Shown: positions 23,409 through 33,610 of the stretch, piece by piece | Numbering within the stretch: the stretch's first letter is position 1 | Layout of the letters: every line of letters starts with the position of its first letter | Assembly: GCA_017591395.1 (NCBI GenBank) | Contig: WEDG01007366.1 | Location: 1 to 64,000, forward strand | DNA from: Schistocephalus solidus | Taxonomy: Eukaryota; Platyhelminthes; Cestoda; Diphyllobothriidea; Diphyllobothriidae | Length of the DNA: 64,000 nucleotides | Direction of reading: 5' to 3' | Notes under the pieces: generated by a model | Told to the model about the DNA's origin: nothing | Database searches by the model: none | What the model saw: only the letters and a program-made list of their open reading frames with translations | Position numbers and translations under genes: made by a program

Positions 23409-23972
23409 TTATACTACTTACAATCCGTGTGAGATCACACGCTTGTTTATCTTCGGTGGCAATACATGCAGCACATTTGTAAATGGTGTATTCAGCGGTT
23501 TGTTTGCTGATGAACTTACTTACCAGCTAACTTTTTTGGCTGCCAACAAGGCAACGGGTCCTTGTTTGTTTCAAACCTTTACGGCCTTGTTCTCGGTAAG
23601 ATGATCATCAGATGTTAATTTACTATACTGTATGCAGACGTCTTTAGCAAATGGAACGCCGACCACAAGTCTGGTCGACGGCAGCTGGAGAAAGCCTTTA
23701 AGAATGCATTCCGAAAACCTCGATATACCTTCAGACTACAGCGAGTATCTCTGGAAAATGCGCGATACCTAGGAACGATAAATAGCGGATTTTGTCCACT
23801 TTCTCTCAATGTCAACAAAAGCAAAAAGTCGCAATACGACGCTTTACGGTGAAAGCTATTAGTTCAAGGCAATGAGAAATGGTGGATACTTAATGGGAAG
23901 TGAAGCGATAAGTTGCTTGCCCCAGGGACACAATATATAACGTTTATAATGTTTAAGAGTTTCTATGTCGTT

Positions 23973-24043
23973 GCGCCGGTGGTTTAGTGGTAGAATGCTC
24001 GCCTGCCCGGCGGGCGGCCCGGGATCAACTCCCGGCCAGCGAA
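23973..24043 (+). tRNA. tRNA-Gly(GCC)-like sequence (right arm)
   Basis: Reads as tRNA-Gly: acceptor GCGCCGG with CCAGCGA (5 of 7 pairs), box A TGGTTTAGTGG, anticodon stem-loop CTCGC-CTGCCCG-GCGGG with anticodon GCC, T-stem CCGGG/CCCGG perfect, T-loop ATCAACT, followed by TTTTTTT. It is better preserved than the left copy, but the two acceptor mismatches and the altered T-loop argue against a functional gene. Confidence 0.75.
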
Positions 24044-24285
24044 TTTTTTTCTCGCTAAGCTTTGACAGTTCTAGACCTCCTATATCCGCTCACGACCGTA
24101 CCGATAGGCTTAACATCTTTCCTTTCTAGACTGTTAGCACTTGAGTGTACTATTAACGAGGGTTCAGACCAGGCTAAGGGAATTAATCTAGGTGTAGGGC
24201 AGAATACTACGAGGATATTAAGGAGTTCAGCTACAGGGACCTCAGATTACGGGGATTGATCTTTGTGTAGGGATTTAAAATGGAA

Positions 24286-24392
24286 AAAAATATGGAGCGC
24301 TTCACGATTTTGCGTGTCATCCTCACGCAGGAGCCATGCTAATCTTCTCTGTATCTTTCCAATTTTATTATCTGTACCGCCGAAGCGAGTGC
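24286..24392 (-). ncRNA. U6: U6 spliceosomal snRNA (right palindrome arm)
   Basis: Same 107-base U6 as at 18500-18606 on the opposite strand, identical across the RNA, with ACAGAGA, AGC triad and 3' T-run. The about 100 bases upstream are also nearly identical between arms, so any upstream Pol III promoter elements were duplicated with it. Confidence 0.92.
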
Positions 24393-25408
24393 GGCAGCAC
24401 GGTCTTTTTTCTCATGCTTCGTTTATTATTGAAAATCGGCTTTTTCTATTGTCTTAAAGTTGTTTTATTCCTAGCACTATGTGGAATTAGTTCGGTCCTT
24501 TTGCATTTCGCTTCCGTTTTTATACATACTTCTTTGTAGACTTTTAACAGACATTTTCAGTTACCCTATACAATGTGTGTCCGTAGTTATACTATGGACA
24601 AAGTTTTGCGGCTTCTCGCCGGTCGCTTCAATAGGTCACCCTCTCTGACAGACATCCGTCAACCTGTTCCTATCTCTTAATTTCGAGATTTACGTATATC
24701 AGTGCTATATCGGCATGCTATTCGGGTGTAGCACGGTACGAGGGTGGGTAGAGGGACGAGGACTCTCTAATGCATCGAAACTGCGTTCACTAGCCTGGAA
24801 AAACCCTCATCCACAGTAGGTCAGTAGGTACAAGTGGGCAGAACTCTGGAACTCTGGGTCCGAACGCCCTACCCTCCCTTCTGCAAGAATCTGCTAGGGT
24901 GCTCTCGAACAAATTTGCGTAGAGAAAATGGGAAAGCCAAGCCTATCTGATCAGCCATAACCACTCGCAATAAATTATGTCCGTGTTTTCAGGCATCAGC
25001 TACGTGCAGGAGTTAGCTAGTGCATTATTGTCTCCCCTGGGGAGGTTGCTGTAATTTGATAATTTGTTAATGGTGCAGAAAATTTGTTTTTGTCGGAGAG
25101 GGTGTGAGTTGCGGTCCGTTATGTGTTTGTGTTTTCATGGAAGCGTGAGAGCGTGATTGACTGAGTCACGAGCGTTGGTTGGCCGCCAATGACTCGTGGG
25201 TGTGTGATAGGGATTCAATTAAAGCAACAAGCATTACCTGTTTACGCGCCTCTTGTACTATCTTCTTGTCATCCTCCGCGTTGTGACGTATATGCGGTTG
25301 GGACATTTCCGTGTATTTGCCTTAGGTCTACTGGTAATCTTGACCTGCCCCTCCACAGTCATGCAATCTCGATATTTCTCCTGCGTACTCTGTCACCGAC
25401 TGAACTGC

Positions 25409-28189
25409 AGTTTTTCCTAGGTTAGCTACCCACAAGTTTCTCAGGCCAATGTGCATGCCATCCAGAGTGTTGCAACAAGTTTGAGGTAGGTGTTAGTCGG
25501 CGACTGCCAGGGCTGTCATTGTCGGAGATAGGACACTAAGTTTAGGTGGGGACGCTTTACCATTCTCGAGGTGTGCCGATTCTTCTCATGGCAGCAGCTG
25601 ACAGTATAAAACCTGCCATTTCAGTGTAAGACAATATACTTGTCGGATCGGGGAAGAATCTTTTGGGCTGATCCTTGGGATGTGGGTTTTCCGTCGGAGA
25701 GTAGGAGTCCAGATTAACACGAATTTGCACGTTTTCTGATGAGGGGGAATTAATGAAACTACCGGTGATCCCAGAAGGATTTTGAGCGCAGATTGCCCAT
25801 GGCACTTCGGAGTCGGTCTATGTAACGTTAAGCATATTTATAGGATAACCTTTCTCGTTGGGCGGTCATAGGAGGTTTCACAGAAAAGATCGTCTGCAAT
25901 GAAACCAATGTCAGACGTAAGTAGTCAAGAGAGGTACAGCATCAATACGGAGAGGATGTCATACAAGTACAAGGGGGCTTAAGATCCACCAAATTCCCCA
26001 TTGCGATCTGTAACCGTTTACTGAAGTGTTCTGTGAGTCCACTGTTTGATGTATTAAGCATGGTCGAAATGTGGCCTCAGTCTGCTGTGAAGTCCCGAGG
26101 ATCACAAACTTTAGACAAACAGTGTATCCCAATTTCTTTGGATACGGCTTCTTCGGTGGGGTCTGTAGAGGGCAAGAGAACGGGCCACAGAGAAAATAGG
26201 TTAGTGCAAGTGGAAGATGGAAAATAAACCATCAAGTCGATGTGGAGGGGGCGGAAACGTTCATCATACGTGGCTTAATGCAGTTGCAAGTTGGTGTGCT
26301 ACTTGTACCTGATAGTTGTCAGCTGCCCTTCGTCAAGCTCATATGCATTTTCACGTTTTGAGACAAAGTAAAATAAGATGAATTGGCAACCTGCGAAATA
26401 CGGGTTTCATTCGACGTTCTCTCGCTCTTCCCCTGGTTCCTTCTAGGCTTAGTGGGACGTTCTGTCGACGAACTACTTTAACCCTACACCACTGATGTTT
26501 CTTCCCACCCTTTACTCTGACTTATACAGTGAATGTACTATCTTATTAAATCTCATGGATTTCACAGGAAAGGGTCTTTACGTGGGATCAGTCCACGCTG
26601 CGCCTCTCAAAGTTTTGAATCAGTAAAGAAGCGATCGTTCTTAAAAAGGAAGACTTTATGGTTTTGTAACTGAATATTTACTATTACAAAATAATTACTT
26701 TTCACTAAAACCCCGAATTTGAGAAAATGGATCTGTTAAAAATTAACCAAATAACTCTTAATATAAAGTGCACAAGGAAAGGGGCGCAAAAAATTGGAAA
26801 ATTGTGTAGAATAGTAACGAATGCACAAGATCATTACTTGGTAATTTGCCTCTTTGCATTCATGACAGCAAAATGTCCGCCAGACATGAAGTTAGCCAGG
26901 TTTTCCATAGTAGTTTGTTCAATGTGATTATGCAGCACGAAATCAAGTTTTTCTTGAGTGGAAACAAACGCACCTTGACTAAGTGTATGAAGTGAACGTA
27001 AAACCTGATCCATCAATATCTTCAGGGTCATTGCAGCCAGCAGCGACAACAATAACATCATGTATAAAGATACGGCCAACTGAATTCTCGAAAATTTTAA
27101 TAAAAAGAGGTTTCAAACAGCAGCGAACGGAAATTTTGTAGCTTTTGCTACACAGCCAGCGCACAGTTTGCTATCGAATATTGGGTAACATGGCAGGCAG
27201 ATTTCTTCTGCAGCATTGCGTGTTAACCCTACGCTAGCATGAAATGTCTGATCTAGCTGACGGAGGCTACGCCTGCATCCTGCTGAAATTACTCATACTA
27301 CTTATTACGCAGCCAAAGCATTGGATAAGAACAGCAGAATGGGTCAGTGTACAAATAAGGAGTAGCTTGGTATATTTAAGGGCAATAGTTCTTGCCTTTA
27401 AAGACCCCATAAAAACAGTACACCACGTACTTAAGTTACAATATATATGTTACTATAAATTAGGGAGTAACCTGTTTACACAGAAAATCATTTTTGACAT
27501 TGGGATTTAAATGGTCATCAAGAATGGATCAGGGATTACATATGTACGATTTATGTGTCTCAGATATTAATCCGGGAAGATTGTAATCCGTTAATGGAAA
27601 CTTCTAGACGGCACGTTGAATACTTGTTGGAATACAAACTCTGACAGATGTGCCATACTTCAGTTTTTTTTTAAATTGCTGAAGAGTTTTCCTCGGCAGT
27701 TAGTTACTTATAGTCGAAGTTTTCTTCTAGTGCCTGAGCGTCACTGAAGTGGAAGACATCTAGAGTGGTAAATCCATCGAAATCTGTAGTGTGCATTCGA
27801 AAACTACAGCGTACGACAGTGATGCCATCAATGCAGAAAAAAATTTAGGGCAATTTACTCCAAACATTGTTGCAGTTGTGTCTTCTTGAGCGCGTGCTGC
27901 CACAGCGTAAATTCCTAAAATTTTAGTGGTTTTGAATGGTTGCCGATCTTGCCCACTATCAGTTACGTAGGTTGTTAAACCACAGATAGAATACAGAGAA
28001 ATTTTACAGAGAACGTTTCAGTTCAGAAGTAAATCAGAAATGACTAAGTGAAGGCGTTAGAGACATTCGCTGAAGAACGCTCACCAACCTCTCATGGAAC
28101 TCGTTCGTTCTGTTCTGACTTGACCCTCACTCTCTAGCCCCGCGAGCAGCCGCAAAGCGGCTGGTAGTAGGAAAAGCAAATTAACAGTT
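25409..28189. other. unassigned
   Basis: No gene recognised. Small frames such as 26834-27079 (minus) and 27244-27510 (plus) lack recognisable motifs. Confidence 0.4.
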
Positions 28190-28275
28190 CAACAGACAGC
28201 TTCTGATCAGCAGGTGTCGAGTTCAAGCACCACCCGGGGTTGTGTATGAGTGAATGACGATGGCTATAGGTGGAG
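28190..28275 (+). mobile_element. tRNA-derived SINE, degraded copy
   Basis: GTGTCGAGTTCAAGCACC resembles box B, and CACCACCCGGGGTTGTGTATGA matches the body of the SINE at 52050-52230 (CACCACCTGGGGTTGTGTATGA on its own strand). The head and 3' end are poorly preserved. Confidence 0.55.
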
Positions 28276-29044
28276 GAGACAATGGACATTATAAACAATA
28301 TCCCAAGGGTTCCAAAAGGTAGGCTAACCAACAACAAAGTTATTCAAAAGGGAAGACGGGCATATTCTCGGCACGATAGATGCAAGGTCGGATGGGAAAA
28401 TATGCACAATGCCGCGGAAAGTTGTAAAAAATTATTGTAGCGGGAGGCATCTATATATGACGACAAAATTGCAAGGCCTATGGAGAGTAAAAACTGCGTG
28501 TATTCGACAGCCTTCCAGAACTCCAGACATTCAAGAGTTCTTAACTTGCGGGAAAATTCTGCTGGCAAGCACTGGCTACATATCATAATTAGGATATTCG
28601 AGGATGCCGCGGAGCTTTTGGCTCCCAGTCGTCAAGTATACGAACAATTTCAGCATAGCAAACAGGCTGACGAGGTGAAGATAGTGCATGCGAAAATATG
28701 GTGTCATGTCGATAGGCAAATCCTCAAATGGAGATTCACACGTGATGCGATGCCTGACTTCGCAAATGGAACGACCGGTCGTCGCGTAGACGCCCACTGT
28801 ATATCCGGAATGTCATGCGGTTAGCTATACGCTCGCCCCCTATGACAACACCTGTAATGGTTGTAATAAAATCTACGAAAAAGCATACCGTGCGCATCCG
28901 TAGTAGCCATTGTGAGCTTTGACCTGTTGTACATAAGAGCGGGCAGGGGGTGTCGCGCACAACATTGGCAAAGTCCAACTTTACGATGCTATCTGTCTGT
29001 GCAGACCACGAGCAAGAACGGCTTTCAGTCCAGCAACACAATCG
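28276..29044. other. unassigned
   Basis: Frames of about 114-125 codons exist on both strands here, but none shows a motif that I can name. Confidence 0.35.
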
Positions 29045-29195
29045 CCCAAGTAGCCTTCCAGTGGATTCGGCTTGCCATGATCGCAGAACACTCCAAAAGC
29101 AAAGGGCTGCCAAACAAATGGATGGCTAACTGGAGCAAGTATTGGCGACAAAAACTGAGCAGACCCTTTACAATTTTCATCTCATCAATGTGCAG
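29045..29195. repeat. dispersed repeat R4, copy 1
   Basis: From CGGCTTGCCATGATCGCAG to GTGCAGTTGAACGCGCA this matches 32097-32245 at roughly 90%. It lies adjacent to different sequence on both sides. Identity unknown. Confidence 0.7.
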
Positions 29196-29329
29196 TTGAA
29201 CGCGCACAACATACAATCTTCACATCCACTCAACTATACCTAATGCCCACGCATATTCGCTACCTGCATGTGCTTATTCATTCAAATACGCATCTACAAA
29301 AGCAGATTTCACCGCTATATCAATACGTC

Positions 29330-29730
29330 AAGCGCAGGTTTCACTTTCGCGAACTCTCAACTCTTCAGTATTCACAGCTACCCATCCGCCAGCGTGACCA
29401 TAAATATTAGTCTCAACACCTTCATCACCTCTACAGCTCCCAAATTTCCTCTGGCCTCATGGTCACCCTACATGCACTGCACGCATTGGCTTGGTCGGTC
29501 GTTTTCGAAACCATCGCAGAGAGACTCGTGAACCAGTGCCAATAGCACCAACAAATACCCAACGCATCTGCCTCAACTGTCCACATTGTGCACGCACATT
29601 CACTCATTTCATGGATCTATCCAGCAGACTGCGCATCATTGGAAAACTTAGGTGGAACGCCGGTGGCCATACTACAGCACCATATCTCTCAAGGACACAT
29701 GTACAAGTCCAACATCAGACACTATAAGCC
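29330..29730 (+). pseudogene. C-terminal C2H2-finger tail of a LINE (LINE-4)
   Basis: In one frame: RIGLVGRFRNHRRETREPVP followed by IAPTNTQRICLNCPHCARTF and THFMDLSSRLRI. The CPHC..F..L pattern with the spaced basic residues resembles the C2H2 zinc-finger pair that ends ORF2 of some flatworm LINEs. The second His appears lost. No RT is attached, so this is a 3' end fragment only. Related pieces lie at 39060-39602 on the other strand. Confidence 0.55.
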
Positions 29731-29759
29731 TTAGCTTGCGACCCCTAACACACTCCTAT

Positions 29760-30190
29760 TCATTTGGGTCCAAACCGTAACGGTGGCACGCACAGGGGTG
29801 GCGCCAGCTGTGCCAGCCACACGCGCCCTCTCCCGTCCCCGATCTTCTTGATACGGTCGTGACACTGCACACCGATGGGGGAGGGGGTCGGTGGAAATAA
29901 TGCAAATGCCTACTTACACAATAGGATAAATCACGGACCCATCACCGTTCATTCACCACCGTGCTGTGGGGCACACGGTAGACCTCATCAGATCCTACGT
30001 GCATTGTACGTGCTGAACCCACCCGCACCACGTACAAAGGATTCGGATTTTTCACAAAGGACAAAGGGGTGGCTTGGATGCAAAATGAGTGGAAAAGTGG
30101 CAGAGGCCATATTAAAAAGAGCCATTGCAGCCGGACACTCAGTCGTATTTGGTCAGGCTGAGCGTCCGATACCGCTTCTTGTTTCTTGAC
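29760..30190. repeat. dispersed repeat R3 pieces
   Basis: 29765-29890 is the reverse complement of part of 43565-43770 (GGCGCCAGC..CACGCGCCCTCTCCCG). 30110-30180 holds AAGAGCCATTGCAGCC, also at 43797 and 44193. The arrangement differs from the other copies, so the locus is rearranged. No coding content recognised. Confidence 0.5.
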
Positions 30191-30869
30191 ACTATCATGA
30201 TTCCGACGGTAAGAGGATGAGGCTAGAGAATATGTGGTGAGTGTTGCGAAAGCCAAGTATCATTAAATCCGGTGCATGAAATATTGCTATTTAACACTAT
30301 ACTGATAATTCAATAAGGACAAGGTCTAGGTTGAGCCGACGTTAAAACACGAGTTTTCAAGACATCTACGAGACATTTAATAGTTTGGCGTGGGTGTGAA
30401 CGTTAAAACCCATCAGTTTCTTATGTTTGCAGTAGCACAAACATGATATTTAAACTGATAATATGTAACAGTCAGTTGGCCGAGTTTTGGCGGGCTACTT
30501 GAAGCTACTAACTCAGTTTCTGTTTCGTATTCCTAGCTACGGTATCTTGGAATTCGTCATGAATGGCCGGTTCTGTGGACAGCTCTACAGATTCAACTCC
30601 TTTTCAATTCAGAAGACTAGTTGGCGAGCCTACGCGTGCTTTCGATAAATTCTCATCGGGCCAGTATATTTATATGGGAACGGAGTACAATCCAAGACAT
30701 ATGATCAATAATGTTCGTCTCGTCATACCAGTGGGTCGTGTTAATAGGGAAGGGGGGTGGCGATAAGAGACAAGTGGTTAAGCGGCAGTGAGGGTTTGGT
30801 GGAGTCGTTCACGCGGGAAGTGTGGGGGGAAGAGGAAACGGCATGCAGTGCATGTAATTAAGCCGTCGT
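30191..30869. other. unassigned; 3' flank of the Penelope-like remnant
   Basis: No gene recognised. The last 100 bases may be 3' UTR of the minus-strand Penelope-like element. Confidence 0.35.
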
Positions 30870-31912
30870 TGGCCATGCTAGCGCCGAGATTGTAGCAGGT
30901 TCTTTTGTGCGCACAAGACCGGCTTTTTCAACCGGATGACGGTGGCTTCTGCTATTCCTAGCAGCGGATGACCCAGTGAAGTGGGGTAGTTTGGTGGCAC
31001 CTTAAAAATCACACGGAATGCTTCGTTCGTGTCCACGCGGTGCCCGGAATGAACCAGGTGTGCGAGAAAAGCGCTGTTAATGCTTTTAACTTTGCCTCTT
31101 CTCAGCCATGTTGGGAGGTGTTCCCTTATTCTTTTGGATAGGCACCGACTCATGCGACCAATATAACCTGCTCCACAGGAGCAAGTGAATGATTAGATGC
31201 ACATGGAGGTGGGCTGAGCCGGCAACCTATCCTTACCTTCTCCGTGTAAAACTGGGTTGGTTGAGAAGAATATCCGAATTCTCGCCGCTGGGAAGGTTCG
31301 TGCGACGGCTTGGTCAAGGCTTCTTTTCAGGAGTTCATTTGCCGCATCCCCTTGAAAGGGGACATTGAGAAATAGGGTTTTCTTTTCTGCAGTAAGTGTT
31401 GTGGGTTTTTCTGGTCTTGCAACCATATTCTTTGTAATCAATCTATTCGGATGGTCATTTTCATGAAATAGGTTCTGGATATTTTGGAGATCTTCTTCCA
31501 TACAGTCCGCCGAACCAATTTATCTAGCCCTTTGCGCCAAACAACGGACTAGATTACGTTTCTGTTGAATGGGTACGAAACTGCCGAAGTTCGTATATTA
31601 TCCAGACCAGGTTTTCTTTCCTTGAACGCTCCTTCGTACACTAAACTCAGATCTTCGGCTTAGGAGAACATCTAAGGAAGGAAGTGAACCTCCCGGTTCT
31701 ACCTCCAACGTTAACTTGATGGACGAATGTGCTTGATTAACAGCATCTAAGAGTGCATCTATATTGGTTTCTGCTTCGGCAATCGCAAAGATGTCGTCAA
31801 CTTAGCAACCGTAGTGTTTTGGTTTATTGATCTGATCGCATAGCTGGGATTTCTGCAGCTTGCCCATTAAGACATCGGCTAAGAGAGGTCCAAGAGGCGA
31901 ATGGGGCATGGC
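30870..31912 (-). mobile_element. Penelope-like retroelement 3' half (PLE-1), decayed
   Basis: Minus strand, in order: SPLGPLLADVLMGKLQK and KPKHYGC-stop-VDDIFAI (RT motif C, Tyr of YVDD replaced by TAA), LDVLLSRR, FGSFVPIQQKRNLVRCLA (thumb), the linker, then the GIY-YIG nuclease SFTCSCGAGYIGR with SKRIREHLPTWL, HRVDTNEAFRVI and EATVIRLKKP, ending with TAG at 30878-30880. RT plus C-terminal GIY-YIG is diagnostic of Penelope-like elements. At least three in-frame stops (one just before the GIY-YIG block at about 31190) are present. The 5' side is cut at a SINE (31912-32093) of the same orientation. Confidence 0.88.
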
Positions 31913-32093
31913 CAAGGGTAATGACAATTTCTGGCTTATAAGCCGTCATAAGCCAATCATACCCAATACCATGTCTGGACCACGTGGGATTTGAACCCGC
32001 GACCTTTGCTAATCGAGTCGAACGCTTTACCATTGGGCCACAGGCCCGTTGTTTTGTCGGTTTTGATCGGGAATATGATGATAATTTTCGGCT
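31912..32093 (-). mobile_element. tRNA-derived SINE, best-preserved copy
   Basis: On the minus strand: leader ATTATCATCATATTCCCGATC, CGACAAAACAACGGGCC, box A TGGCCCAATGGTAAAGC, box B GCGGGTTCAAATCCC, body GGTATTGGGTATGATTGGC and AGCCAGAAATTGTCATTACC. The T-arm and D-arm patterns are clear. Its 3' end abuts the PLE remnant without visible spacer. Confidence 0.88.
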
Positions 32094-32096
32094 AAT

Positions 32097-32250
32097 CGAA
32101 CCGGCTTGCCATGACCGCAGAACACTCCAAAAGCAAAGGGCTGCCAAACAAATGGATGGCTAACAGGAGCAAGTATTGACCACAAAAACTGGGCAGACCC
32201 TTTACAATGTTCATCCCATCAGTGTGCAGTTGAACGCGCATTTGGGGAAT
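32097..32250. repeat. dispersed repeat R4, copy 2
   Basis: Direct-orientation copy of 29045-29195, starting next to the 5' end of the SINE. No motif recognised. Confidence 0.7.
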
Positions 32251-33184
32251 GCTCGTTGTCGGGCGACTGGATAGTTCATCGAGCAGGCCACGTTCAAGGC
32301 CCAAATGGACCTAGGTACCTCTGATCATGGCCTTTCTTGTGCAAGTTATAGGCATCAGAAATAGCGTCCTAGGGTCTTTAGGTAGCTCTGGATTGAAGGG
32401 ACACAGCATTTGATGGAACTCCTTCTATACGGACATTGACAATTTCAACTTCAAGCAGAACTCCTGCGACTTCGTCAGCAAGCACCTGCCTCCCACCGTG
32501 TCCTCTCTCTGGCCAACATCTGTGGGTTCTATATCTTGAAGTAAATAACACGTATAAGATTCCTACCCATGGAAACTTCCAAGCTAATTTCGGGCATTTC
32601 CAATTCAAGTGAGTGATTGACAACTGAAGCCGTTGAGGCAGTTGAGCCTTCGTTTCACGCACAATCCGCTTATATATGGTGCCTCGATGATAAGCAACTC
32701 CAATAAAAGGGATATATGAACGTAAGAACGTCACTTGTAAGACCCTTTCGAAAGTAGAAGCTTTAATTGGCTAACAGACCTACTGATGCGTTAGTACTTG
32801 TAAAATCCATTCTCAACGCACAAATATTACCATAAAGATATAAAGCAAATGAAATAACCGCAGAATAACTTACCACTATTTTACAAGATTTCGCTGGATT
32901 AGGGGACTGCAAAACTATCCACAGACAAAGAATTAGTTTAATGGCGCCTAATTGTCCAGGAAAACAGTGTCAAAATCATTTAATAAAGTGACATTATTCT
33001 CGCGAATACATAAGGTTAATTGTAATTTTCTTTGGGAATTACCCTCTATTTACTTACAATAAGTGTGTTTTTCATGTAATAGTGATCAATTCAACAAGTA
33101 AAACGCTTCCCAAAAATTTGTTTAGAGTAGGCGTGACCTTACCCGTGTCTGGTTTCGCCTGACAAAAAACTCTGTGTGAACACG
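32251..33184. other. unassigned
   Basis: A 118-codon minus-strand frame (32378-32734) has no recognisable motif. Otherwise AT-rich non-coding. Confidence 0.35.
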
Positions 33185-33245
33185 TGTTGGCAGGGCTACT
33201 GAGCCAGAAATGGTCATTCCAGTCTCCTTTGTCTGCTTTGCTAGT
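33185..33245 (+). mobile_element. SINE 3' body fragment
   Basis: GAGCCAGAAATGGTCATTCC followed by AGTCTCCTTTGTC matches the body of the tRNA-derived SINE family; the tRNA head is missing. Confidence 0.65.
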
Positions 33246-33247
33246 CT

Positions 33248-33320
33248 GCCTTTACTAGTACTACTACTACTACTACTTCGACTACTACTACTATTACTAC
33301 TAATACTACTACTTCTTCGA
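33248..33320. repeat. TAC trinucleotide microsatellite
   Basis: Imperfect TAC/TTC repeats of about 70 bases, immediately at the 3' end of the SINE fragment. SINE tails often end in or seed such simple repeats. Confidence 0.8.
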
Positions 33321-33454
33321 CTACTTACCACTATGCGGCTGCTGGCGGGCCTTGCGCATGCGCCTCAAGGCAGAGCAGGATGAATGAGTTCCGTTGGGGA
33401 TCGATGTGTTTACCAACTAATGTAATTAGTATTCCCGGTCTAAACAGACAAGAA

Positions 33455-33610
33455 AACGAGTGCGTGGCTCATTTGTTAGAGCACTGGACTTCCGATCAAC
33501 AGTTCGCGGGTTTGAGCATCGGCTGGGGCACCACTTGAAGTTGGCTATGCCTGACTGATAATGAGCCAGAACTGGTCATTCCAGTCTACCTCGTCTTTGT
33601 CGGCATTATT
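33455..33610 (+). mobile_element. tRNA-derived SINE, head and body
   Basis: Box A GTGGCTCATTTGTTAGAGC, box B-like CGCGGGTTTGAGCATCG, then CACCACTTGAAGTTGGC and GAGCCAGAACTGGTCATTCC. Same family as 17086 and 52050. Confidence 0.8.

Larger units (their letters stand above)
22741..25408. repeat. right arm of large imperfect palindrome
   Basis: Inverted counterpart of 17495-20366. The inner edge GGCTACGGTAAGCTC is near 22782 and the outer edge GTCACCGACTGAAC near 25395-25408. The 23610-23770 segment is specific to this arm, and the remainder pairs block by block. Confidence 0.92.

Noticed and set aside
32378..32734. 118-residue minus-strand protein as more of PLE-1
   Set aside because: No RT motif is visible and it lies beyond the SINE and R4 repeat; not continuous with the PLE frame.
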